64,000 nt of DNA from Clostridiales bacterium (lineage in GTDB: Bacteria; Bacillota; Clostridia; Lachnospirales; WQUN01). The stretch spans positions 22,137 to 86,136 of the forward strand of contig JAISWZ010000069.1 of NCBI GenBank assembly GCA_031270945.1, given 5' to 3'. Numbering within the stretch: position 1 is the stretch's first letter; each line of letters starts with the position of its first letter. The notes below the pieces were generated by a model. The model was not told where the DNA came from and ran no database searches. It saw only the letters and a program-made list of their open reading frames with translations. The position numbers and the translations under genes are program-made. Below, one piece after another: positions 26,958 through 34,506 of the stretch.

Positions 26958-28940
26958 AAGTCGAGGGCAACCTTGTTTTTCCTTGGCGCTGGCGAGCGGC
27001 ATGCCAGTATAGTTTAAAATCTGCGCCTAGAGCTAAGCGGTTCGAGATCCCAGCAATCCTTAAATTCTCTCAAGCCGCCCGTTGGCACGGCAGTCCCTCT
27101 TAGAGGTTTGACAAACTTTTGGGCTTGTATCCAAAACATTTAAGGGCGGACTGCGTTATGCCGGGGTGCAGGCACCCCAAGTGCATCAACGCGTAGATGT
27201 GATGGCGCTGAATCCTTAGGCCTACATGCAATTCAAGAGCGCTTGCATCAGCTGGTTGCCGGCACCCCAAAGGCATACGCTTAAAGTTTTCGCTGGGCAA
27301 AGCGGAAAAGGGCCTGAACCAGCTATTACAACACCCCTCAGCTGGCGGAGGGGTGCTGGCGCTATAACACCCCATTGTATGCAGATGGCATGGCTGCTTG
27401 CGCAAAGGGCGTTGAGGCTGAGGCATTGAGGCGTTGATTCAGAGGCAGGGCACACCCAAGAGCTCTGGTCTGAGGCTGGGATATAAGAGGGGCTTGGGCT
27501 AAGCGGGAGGGGCTTGGGGCGAGGTGATTGTTGGGTCTGAGCATTTGTCTTGGCATGAGACGAAGTGATGAGCTTGGTTTGAGTCTGATTTATCTTTTGC
27601 CTCTGGCAAAATTAGGCCCCATAGTGAGGCCTGAATTGGTATTCATTTCTTTGGAAAATTTGAGATGCATTAACCAATTAGAATGGCGCAAGGCCATTTC
27701 GTAGGATTTTAAAGCGCTTTTAAAGTTTGACCGATTCTAGTTTGAAATTATAAAGGCATGAATTGCCATTCATTTCTTTGGAAATAGAAAGGTGCATTAA
27801 CCTTGCCTTTTGGTTATTTATTGATAACCCGAAATCCCGAAAAAGTCGCTCTCAAAGGCATTGCTAAGCTTTGATCAGGTGCCGTCAGGCATTCCTCAAA
27901 CCCATAAATTCCTTTTGAAATATTGATGTCGTTAACCTTTTAAGTCTGTGAACGCACTTGCGGCTCACTGGTTCGGAGACGTTAGAGTTTATCAGGCTTA
28001 TTCAAGCTTCGGATAGCCGTTTCATGCTTGTTAATAGCTCAGACCTTTAACCCTCCCACGTCGCTTTATGAAGCCAGCGGATGGATAAGGCATGAACTTT
28101 CGGCTCTTTCGGCAAGCCGTTAGGGTTAGTCATGCGCAAATCCTTGCAAACGCTATGTTTGCGGGCTTTTCTTAATTAGGTTCCACCATCTGAATATATG
28201 TTTTTTAGCATGAACCCTATGACGTGACAGCTCCTGTCCAAAAACAGCAAGCACGTGCAACGAATCAGAAAAGCCTTGAAAACATAGGCTTTAGGGGCTC
28301 GAATGCAAAACGTGCATTTCACGCTTGGGAGGGTTGCATTTTTAAAAAGGCTTTAAATCTAGGCTTTTTTGGGCTTTTTCAAAACGCGCGCTTCAAGCCT
28401 TGATTTTGGCATCGGTGTTGTTAGCGCATGCAAACCACTTCAAACCCTTGCGGTTGAGCCATTTGTGGCCGATTTTGGCCTTCAGATCGACCCCCTTCGC
28501 CCGTCTCCAGCGCCCCCGGAGAGGGCGCTGGCCGTTAAAATTTTTGACATTGCAGTTATATATTTACTGTGAGACCGTTAACCTTGGGGCGCTGAGCCCG
28601 TTTTTGACTCTGATTGGCCTTATCAATTTATCCTAGATCCCCCGGTTTCATCACAAAAAGCTCACTGCTGACACGATTTTTGTGTTTCCGATCACCTAAT
28701 GCATTAAAGAACTGCTGCCAAGTCTTTAACAAATGATTACACAATTCATTCTTTTCGTTCATATGAACGATCTAAAGCCTTGATTTTGCTGGGCTCGCAG
28801 GTATGTGACACGCGCTTCACGCAGCTTGAACACGGATTTGCCGCCCTTTGCGGGATCAAACGGGTCTTTTCCCGCGATCAAGGCCATTGCCAAGAAAAAT
28901 GCTCGAAAATATTTAAAAAGCAATGGCCCCTGCCATTATT

Positions 28941-28978
28941 AAAGGGAGCGTGGCCTAGCCACGCTCCCTTTCGTTTTC
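28941..28978 (+). terminator. Strong rho-independent terminator with no upstream gene
   Basis: The perfect 14-bp stem AAAGGGAGCGTGGC with GCCACGCTCCCTTT is followed by CGTTTTC. No protein gene on the plus strand lies within 2 kb upstream, which suggests a non-coding transcript ends here. Confidence 0.8.
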
Positions 28979-29270
28979 AAATCTTGCTGTTTTAGTTCTT
29001 AAAGCTTAAAGCAGCTTTAAAGGCGGCTTGCTCTTAAATGTTAATGAATTGCGTGCAATTGTTAAGAACGGCTCAATAATTTATTCATAAACTTAAAGAA
29101 CTGATAATAAAAAAGTAATTTCACTGACATTATAATAATTCAAAAATGAAAGATCCCGCCAAAGCAATCGACGTATCATTGTATATGGCTCGTCCGGGCT
29201 AATGCCCGCAATCGCCAAGCAATTTGCCGGGAAGCGCTTCCCATAGAAAGCTGGCAACATGTGTGTAATC

Positions 29271-29345
29271 GCATATCCCAAAGCTTTAGCAGGGCGCAGC
29301 AAAGTCATTGCGGTTTTGCAAGCGCAAATTTATGGATATGCCCTA
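29271..29345. repeat. Degenerate palindromic element
   Basis: GCATATCCCAAAGCT and TATGGATATGCCC are the worn ends; the inner region carries AGCAAAGTCATTGCGG. Confidence 0.6.
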
Positions 29346-29479
29346 AGAAATATACGCACTAAGCGCGTATCCCGAAATGACCTCGAAAGTCTTAGGTTGG
29401 GCCAATCGAGCCTTGATTTAGATTTAAGGCTATTTTTTGAGCCATTGAGGCACATCCCAAAATTGATATGAGACGGCTT

Positions 29480-29532
29480 TGAGCATATCCCTAAATCAAT
29501 TCCAGTGCCATTGCGGAATTTTGGGATATGCA
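29480..29532. repeat. Short palindromic MITE-like element
   Basis: GAGCATATCCCTAAAT and GGAATTTTGGGATATGC bound a 53-bp copy; an extra unpaired terminal sequence (CACATCCCAAAATTG) lies just to its left, which looks like the remains of another copy. Confidence 0.65.
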
Positions 29533-29793
29533 ACGCCAGGATAGATCTGCCCAGAGTTCAAGAGCGAGGCCCCGGGGGCATGCTCATAGCTCAAGGCGGC
29601 CTTCCTCAAGCCATATTGATTTTGGGATATGCCTTTGGATTTGCGGCTTAACTTCCGCAAGTCTGTTGCGTTGATTTCTTGTCAAGTTGCTCGTCTAATG
29701 ACAGACTTTTTCAAGAACTTGCCCCCGCAAGCGCAAACACAGCCTGCGCCATTCGGTATTTTCGGATACGCACTGAGAAATCGAGGTGATGTA

Positions 29794-30300
29794 ATGTTCC
29801 GGCGCATCGATAAACACCCCGAAGTTTGCATTGATGGGGTTCGCCGCAAGAGGGAGAAATTCATAGGATACTGCTGGTGCTCTGACCACAAGGGGTACCT
29901 GACCACAAAGCTTCTTAAAGAACATAACTGCCTCGAGAAAAAATGCGTGATGCTCCAGAAGCTCGAACACAGCTTTTGGACGCAAAGAGATCGGGTAAAG
30001 GCCCAAAAGCGGGATGATCCCAGAAAGGCGCAATCCAGCTTGGAGCATGAAGCCCTCGAGTTGGCCCGGTCTCACACCAAGCTCAGGGCGCAGATAGTAG
30101 TTACAAATGTGAAGATACTCAGCGATGACTTAATGCGGGTAGCCTACATAGGCAGCAAAAGCGAAGACTTGACAGAATTGGCTACCCATTTAGGAAGCCG
30201 GTTCGGAAAGCGCGTATGGATAAGGCACGTTCCTAGCGACCCAGCGATTTTGGAGAGTTTGCTCCAAAAAAAGCAAACAGAGCATAGCGAGGCGAGGTAA
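29794..30300 (+). CDS. Cys-rich hypothetical protein with possible PSP1-like C-terminus
   Basis: The 168-residue protein follows GAGGTGATGTA. An N-terminal Cys cluster (C12, C27, C29, C46, C51, with His 32 and 44) could bind zinc or an iron-sulphur cluster. Residues 60-100 are a charged helix. The C-terminal part (VAYIGSKSEDLTELATHL then FGKRVWIRHV) resembles by eye the end of the PSP1 domain of RicT, where a DFRELVRDLA...RTRIELRQIG pattern is found; this is a weak match and would need a profile search. It is isolated between a gene-poor region and a transposon remnant. Function not assigned. Confidence 0.6.
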   Translation: MFRRIDKHPEVCIDGVRRKREKFIGYCWCSDHKGYLTTKLLKEHNCLEKKCVMLQKLEHSFWTQRDRVKAQKRDDPRKAQSSLEHEALELARSHTKLRAQIVVTNVKILSDDLMRVAYIGSKSEDLTELATHLGSRFGKRVWIRHVPSDPAILESLLQKKQTEHSEAR

Positions 30301-30499
30301 GCCCAAGCAAACAGCCTAAAGCAGGCTGACAATCGCTTGTCTACACACTCCGTTTATTTGAATGACTTGGACGCCTAAATCTTTGGCCCAAGGATTCGCG
30401 CTCGCCAGCCCTGCTTGCATTATTCCATCTTTAACTTGACACTGTACAAGGCGCTTGGCGCCTATTCCTTGAACCGCTGCATTTGAGCAGCTTTTCATG

Positions 30500-30745
30500 C
30501 GCGACCTAGCAGAACAGGACGTTCTGCCGAGTAGAACAGGACGTTTTAATTAGTGACATACCCCGACCTGTAGAGGCCGTGGCTTCTCGCTCGATAGCCC
30601 TTGTTTTTCAGGCTAAGCATAGCGAGCTTCCCCCGTGCGCCCCACGGTCGTCATAGGCGTTGGTTATCCGCCCAGTTTTTACATCACGGTCGCCCGCCAA
30701 TTCATCCCACCGCCTTAGAGGCGGGGGAATTATTGGCGGTTTTGT
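30500..30745 (+). mobile_element. Remnant of an IS200/IS605-family right end (omega-RNA-like)
   Basis: The stretch ends with a large hairpin: CCGCCAAT and ATTGGCGG as outer stem, CCGCC and GGCGG as inner stem (30694-30739), then TTTTG. Upstream are GACCTGTAGAGGCCGTGGC and a GCAGAAC...GTTCTGC hairpin at about 30513. CCAATTCATCCCACC followed by a short hairpin is typical of the 3' ends of TnpB-encoding IS605 elements and their guide RNA scaffold. No tnpA or tnpB is present, so this is a solo end. Confidence 0.5.
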
Positions 30746-30757
30746 TAAGCCAGGAAA

Positions 30758-30774
30758 GCGCCCCATAGGGGCGC
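30758..30774 (-). terminator. Short hairpin after GG-leader peptide copy 1
   Basis: GCGCCCC and GGGGCGC form a 7-bp stem followed on the minus strand by TTTCC, a few bases past the stop codon. It is a weak terminator candidate. Confidence 0.45.
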
Positions 30775-30780
30775 GTCTTG

Positions 30781-30933
30781 CTAGAACAGCTTGACTATCT
30801 GGCCGATGATCGACTGGAATACCGGCACAGCGCTCTTCACGATTGAGAAGAGTCCGCTCAGGACTGATATGAAGCTTGCTCCGCCCTTTACTTCACGGGT
30901 TTCCATTTCGTTGAGTTCTACTAAGCCTTTCAT
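30781..30933 (-). CDS. GG-leader amphipathic peptide precursor, copy 1
   Basis: This 50-residue precursor has an 18-residue acidic leader, MKGLVELNEMETREVKGG, and a 32-residue hydrophobic core with two helix-forming halves around a central Pro (VLSGLFSIVKSAVP, then FQSIIGQIVKLF). Leader style and length match double-glycine leaders of class II bacteriocins and ComC-type peptides, which are cut after Gly-Gly by C39 peptidase ABC exporters. AGAGGAGG lies eight bases from the ATG, and a consensus sigma-A promoter lies upstream. It is the leftmost of eight paralogues. Antimicrobial or signalling activity is inferred from form only. Confidence 0.75.
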   Translation of the reverse strand: MKGLVELNEMETREVKGGASFISVLSGLFSIVKSAVPVFQSIIGQIVKLF

Positions 30934-30990
30934 TTGAGTCCTCCTCTGCGCTCAATGGCGCGTGTATGATAATTCGATGTATGCACGAAT

Positions 30991-31019
30991 ATTGTAATCT
31001 CGTTGCGGTTTTTTGTCAA
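30991..31019 (-). promoter_or_regulatory. Consensus promoter of GG-leader peptide copy 1
   Basis: TTGACA and TACAAT are separated by 17 bp, about 60 bases upstream of the start codon. The region just upstream of it (to about 31130), with a GGCCGGGCACA...TGTCCGGCC hairpin, is duplicated upstream of copy 8. Confidence 0.8.
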
Positions 31020-31069
31020 TATCCGATTTTTTTAGACATTCGACAAAAAAAGGCTCAACCGGGCGCAAA

Positions 31070-31130
31070 ATAGGCCGGACACAAATGTGCCCGGCCATCT
31101 TCACAAAATTTTCATAATTAAAAATCGCTA
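31070..31130 (-). repeat. Upstream hairpin block duplicated at 41455-41510
   Basis: Both copies share AAAATAGGCCGGACAC, a short variable loop, GTGCCCG, a CC-rich arm, then TTCACAAAA. On the minus strand the hairpin is followed by TATTTTG, so it could be the terminator of a lost upstream gene or part of the regulatory region. Confidence 0.7.
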
Positions 31131-31529
31131 TTTTGTGCCAATTTTCTTGCTTTTTTCTTTATTAATTTATTAAATCCTGCGAAAAATGGGTAACATGCGC
31201 CAGCCTTCAGCGTATCGAACAACCGCGAAAGAAAAGCCAGGAAGCCTAGTTTCTTGACAAATCACGGAGATTTACAATAGAATCCGGCGCAGCCCCCCTA
31301 GAGGGGCCAGGCCAGCTTTTTCAGGCTTGCCCTATGCAGAGATTTCTTTAGATATGAGCGTTCCCAGCCTCTCTTGCGGCAAAGGCAAATCGGTTATATC
31401 GACATTTGCGGCACTTGCGCCAAGCGAAAGCGTGTTCATAAAATCTTTAGCTTGGGCTTGGAGAGTTATGTCGGCGAGCGCTTGCCGCTAGAAAGCATAG
31501 CTGGCGCTAAACGCAGGGGATTGTACTTG

Positions 31530-31604
31530 GAGCATATCCCAAAATTAGTTTATTGCGCTGGAAAAGCATCGCGATGCCTTTTTCAGCGCCTTTGGGATAT
31601 TCAC
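31530..31604. repeat. Palindromic element, worn right end
   Basis: AGCATATCCCAAAATTAG on the left, inner arms CTGGAAAAGCATCGCG and GCCTTTTTCAGCG, and a right end in which TTTGGGATAT is followed by TCAC. Confidence 0.65.
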
Positions 31605-31739
31605 TTGGCAAAGCTTGCGGGATCAAGCGGTTTCACGGAGGTCAAACATTTTTGACACAACCAGAACCTTCGGCTTAAGCGTCTGCTCTGATTCCGCGCT
31701 CCCAAGCGCCTATAGCGCCCAGGCGCAAAGCGTTTTTGA

Positions 31740-31833
31740 GCATGCCCCGGAATAAGTTTTAGGTTCAGAAAAGCCACGCCTTAAAGCATCGCATGCCTTT
31801 CCCTCGCCTTAACGGAATTTTGGGATATGCATT
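31740..31833. repeat. Palindromic element with worn left end
   Basis: Right end GGAATTTTGGGATATGCAT is intact; the left end reads GCATGCCCCGGAATAAG. The inner GAAAAGCCACGCC and GCATGCCTTTCC arms match the subfamily seen at 10097. Confidence 0.65.
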
Positions 31834-31874
31834 TAATTGCCCGCGTCATCCCTGATGCTCAAGGCAAGCTATTG

Positions 31875-32030
31875 CTACAAGTTGAATACGTTGCCTAAGA
31901 AAGATTTCACTCCTGGCAGAAGCCAGCGTATAACTGAGAAGACCCCGTTAACAATCGCAACCAGGACCATCTCCGTTCCGCCCTTGACATCGCGGGTCTC
32001 GGATTCTGTGAGTTCTACAAGTCCTTTCAT
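31875..32030 (-). CDS. GG-leader amphipathic peptide precursor, copy 2
   Basis: A 51-residue precursor: leader MKGLVELTESETRDVKGG, then a 33-residue core beginning TEMVLVAIVNG, with a hinge at LLPG and ending FLGNVFNL. The core contains one Trp and two basic residues. GGAGGAGGG lies seven bases before the ATG. Spacing, leader length and Pro position match the other copies. Confidence 0.77.
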   Translation of the reverse strand: MKGLVELTESETRDVKGGTEMVLVAIVNGVFSVIRWLLPGVKSFLGNVFNL

Positions 32031-32093
32031 TTGTGCCCTCCTCCGGCGCGTCCTGCGCCTGTTGAGAATATATTGTCGCAAGCATAATAACAA

Positions 32094-32196
32094 GTGCATA
32101 TTCCAAAATTATTTTGGAGGCATGGAAATCATTTGCGCAGCGATTTGCCCGAAAACGCAGGGCCATGCGGGTTTCAAGAATTTTGGCATATGCGCT
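32094..32196. repeat. Palindromic MITE-like element, mutated ends
   Basis: GTGCATATTCCAAAATTA and GAATTTTGGCATATGCGC are complementary except for substitutions in both arms. It lies directly upstream of peptide copy 2. Confidence 0.7.
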
Positions 32197-32268
32197 AGAA
32201 GTCATGGTGCAAAGCTCAACTTGCATAGCTGTTATGATGATCGCACAAATTTAGAATTTTCTTTCTAA

Positions 32269-32326
32269 GAGCATATCCCAAGCTTTCAGCGTTAAAGCGT
32301 TCGCCAGGAATTTTGAGATATGCATT
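32269..32326. repeat. Short palindromic element
   Basis: GAGCATATCCCAAGCTT on the left and GGAATTTTGAGATATGCA on the right, with the inner GTTAAAGCGTTCGCCA block. Confidence 0.6.
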
Positions 32327-32505
32327 AATTCATGCTCATAGCATAGCTGCCTTCCGGCGGCAACAAGCGTCTTGCGGCCTGGGAAAGCCCTAGCGCTTTG
32401 AGACGCTAGGCTTCCAGGCAAGAGCGCGACCCGAAATAGCGGCGGCTATAAAACACTTCGGATCCGCCCTGATCTTGCGAGAAAAAATTTAAATCTAAAA
32501 CCAAG

Positions 32506-32600
32506 AGCATGCCCCAAGCTCAATTCCATGGCTCACTATTGTTCTGCGTAGACCAACGCAAAATCTTGCGCAGCCATTTGCCAGGTTTGGGATATGCCCA
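32506..32600. repeat. Degenerate palindromic element next to peptide copy 3
   Basis: GAGCATGCCCCAAGCT on the left and TTTGGGATATGCCC on the right. It abuts the stop codon side of the peptide gene. Confidence 0.6.
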
Positions 32601-32604
32601 ATGT

Positions 32605-32760
32605 TTAGAACAATCCGAAGAAGCCATTCACCAACGTTGCGAAGACTGGCACAACGTTCTCAAACAGTCCAAGAAGCTGGGCGTAGAACGATGTAAGGAG
32701 CGATCCTCCACCCTTCACATCGTGGGTTTCTTCCTGAGTCAGTTCCGTAAAGCCTTTCAT
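32605..32760 (-). CDS. GG-leader amphipathic peptide precursor, copy 3
   Basis: A 51-residue precursor: leader MKGFTELTQEETHDVKGG (18 residues), then a 33-residue core starting GSLLTSFYAQLLG, with the Pro hinge at NVVPVF and ending NGFFGLF. It is the most divergent core, lacking basic residues and so net acidic. CGGAGG lies eight bases upstream of the ATG. Confidence 0.75.
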   Translation of the reverse strand: MKGFTELTQEETHDVKGGGSLLTSFYAQLLGLFENVVPVFATLVNGFFGLF

Positions 32761-32961
32761 ATTGGTACCTCCGTGGCGCATAGCGCCTGCTTCTAAATTG
32801 CGGCGTAAAATTTTGATGTCCCAGCAATCCTAAAATCAATTCAGGGATGTGCTTATATATAAAAGATCTTGCAGGGATACGGCCAGTTTTGCTAGCCTAT
32901 TGCCTGCCCTCCAGCCGGGCGCGGCAAGAAAGCTTTGCGTGAATCTTTTCAGCCTGCGTAA

Positions 32962-33021
32962 TTAAATAAAATAATAGGACTTGTACTGGAGTTCCTTTTC
33001 GTCGAGCTCGCGTAGCCCTCC
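32962..33021 (-). pseudogene. Broken Cys/Tyr-rich peptide gene lacking its start codon
   Basis: The minus strand reads GGAGGGCTACGC directly into codons for ELDEKELQ, matching the copy at 33685-33792, where GGAGGGTTACGC is followed by AAATG and MKTNKLV before ELDEKEL. About 23 bases holding the start codon and first residues are missing, and the reading frame ends in YKSYYFI without the KGG and Cys core. It is a decayed paralogue. Confidence 0.75.
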
Positions 33022-33684
33022 ATGGCGATATATCATGCGCTAGGCAAGCCTTGCCCAGCGAGCGAATCATAACTGCGCCTTGCTTGCTGATGGCCGCCCG
33101 CGAGCGAAAACCGAGGTTTTCACTCGCGGTCCAGCCTTCAGCAAGCGCAGAAAAGCGCTTGACACCTGCTTATGAAGAATAGCCCGGATGCGTGTTATTT
33201 GTTTCCAAGCAAGAACGTATCCCAAATCGGCTTGATTCTTTGAAAAAAGGCGCCGATAAAGTATTTGAGACCGCGCTTGATGCCTCAAATCGGGATGCGC
33301 AGTGCGTCGCAGACGAGCTTGCAACTTTGGAGCTCTTTGTTCAAGGCTGCTGCGTCTTCCAGCAAGACACGGCAACCCCTTTGATGCATTTGCCTTAGTG
33401 CTGGCGCTAAACTCTTTTTCCAAGAGTCTTCAAACGCTTCATCCTGCCACATCGGCAGTCTTGCCAGCAGTTTGGTGGCACTTTAACGCTTTTGCTTGTG
33501 ATGTAGCGATTGTGAAATGAACAACGGCTCGATTACGCATCAAATTTAATTGAGAATGCAATTCAGCCAGCGTAGACGAGCTTTCAAGCCTCGGGGAACT
33601 CGGTCCCGCGTACAGAACTACTGGCGCGACCCGCTTGTGTCAAGCGGCCTTCAAGCGCCTCATCCTGCTGGATATCCAGCATTT

Positions 33685-33792
33685 TTACCAGTAGTAGCGG
33701 TACCCGTAGCCGTAGTAGCCGCCCCTGCCGCAGCAGCCACCCTTGTTGTTGAGTTCCTTTTCGTCGAGCTCGACCAATTTGTTGGTTTTCAT
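33685..33792 (-). CDS. GG-leader Cys/Gly/Tyr-rich peptide precursor, copy A
   Basis: A 35-residue precursor: 19-residue leader MKTNKLVELDEKELNNKGG, then core CCGRGGYYGYGYRYYW. The leader shares the LVEL-acidic pattern and the KGG end with the amphipathic family in the same region. GGGAGGG lies eight bases before the ATG, and upstream TAGCCTACATTAGCA is conserved with copies B and I. The core has no hydrophobic helix; two Cys and seven Tyr suggest metal binding, disulphide pairing or Tyr cross-linking. No known family recognised. Confidence 0.75.
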   Translation of the reverse strand: MKTNKLVELDEKELNNKGGCCGRGGYYGYGYRYYW

Positions 33793-34398
33793 TTGCGTAA
33801 CCCTCCCTGGCATTTAGCCTACATTAGCAAGGCGCTTTAGCGCATGCTTGCAATAGATTAAATATGGCTTGCCCAAAATGGATGGCGCGGCTTGCAATTA
33901 GCCAAAGCCTGCCTCTTCCGTATTTTGAGACAGCCCTGGTGCTATATCGGGTTGCATTATCAGGCCATAGCCACAAGATCTTGGCGCTGGAAAGTTCCTC
34001 GAAAAGCAATTCTCTCCTGCGCATTTGAACATTTGAGGCACGCCCTTGATGCGTTAAAAATGGCAACCCATAACGCCAACCAGCTTGAAGCGATGGCGCA
34101 AAGCTCTTTTTCAAGAGCCTTCAAGCGCTTCATCCTGCTGTTTCCAGCATTCTTGCCATCAGTTCTGTCAGTTGGCCTTAACGCGCATGCTTGTGATGTA
34201 GCGGTTTCTTGAAATGAATACAGCTCTCCTGCGCTGACAGAGCCATGCAAGTTTGCTCTTTGAAATCAAGGCAAACTGTTATAGCCTCAGCGAGGATTTC
34301 CTCGCTAAAAGAGCTTTCAAACAATGGAAGCTTTACGGGTGCCCAAATCAAGCGCAAGGCAACCCAGGCTTGCCACTCCTGCTGGCGAATCCAGCATT

Positions 34399-34506
34399 TT
34401 ACCAGTAGTAGCGGTACCCGTAGCCGTAGTAGTAGCCGCCACCGCAGCAGCCGCCCTTGTTCTTGAGGTCCTTCTCGTCCAGCTCAACCAATTTGTTTGT
34501 TTTCAT
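34399..34506 (-). CDS. GG-leader Cys/Gly/Tyr-rich peptide precursor, copy B
   Basis: A 35-residue precursor almost identical to copy A: leader MKTNKLVELDEKDLKNKGG, core CCGGGYYYGYGYRYYW. GGAGGG lies nine bases from the ATG; the upstream block TAGCCTACATTAGCA and a GCGCTTAGCGC palindrome are shared with copy A. Differences from copy A are two leader residues and an Arg-Gly to Gly-Tyr shift in the core. Confidence 0.77.
   Translation of the reverse strand: MKTNKLVELDEKDLKNKGGCCGGGYYYGYGYRYYW

Larger units (their letters stand above)
26688..29793. other. 3.1-kb gene-poor region, possibly containing a structured RNA
   Basis: No reading frame here has both a ribosome site and a recognisable product. 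Visible items: the palindromic element at 26858; a hairpin with CACCCCTC and GAGGGGTG near 27331-27355; a repeated block at 27642-27690 and 27762-27812 sharing ATTCATTTCTTTGGAAA and TGCATTAACC; the small hairpin GCAAAC...GTTTGC at 28146-28162; a 9-bp long-range match (GGCTTTTCT near 28164 with AGAAAAGCC near 28267); a strong hairpin CCAGCGCCC...GGGCGCTGG at 28506-28530; a rho-independent terminator at 28941; and two further palindromic elements after 29271. Confidence 0.5.

Noticed and set aside
27040..27060. GGTTCGAGATCC resembling a tRNA T-arm
   Set aside because: The flanking bases do not form a T-stem, and no anticodon or acceptor arm can be built around it.
26987..27560. Overlapping frames on both strands around 27.1-27.5 kb
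   Set aside because: None has a ribosome site or a recognisable motif; the frames arise from a GC-rich hairpin-bearing stretch.
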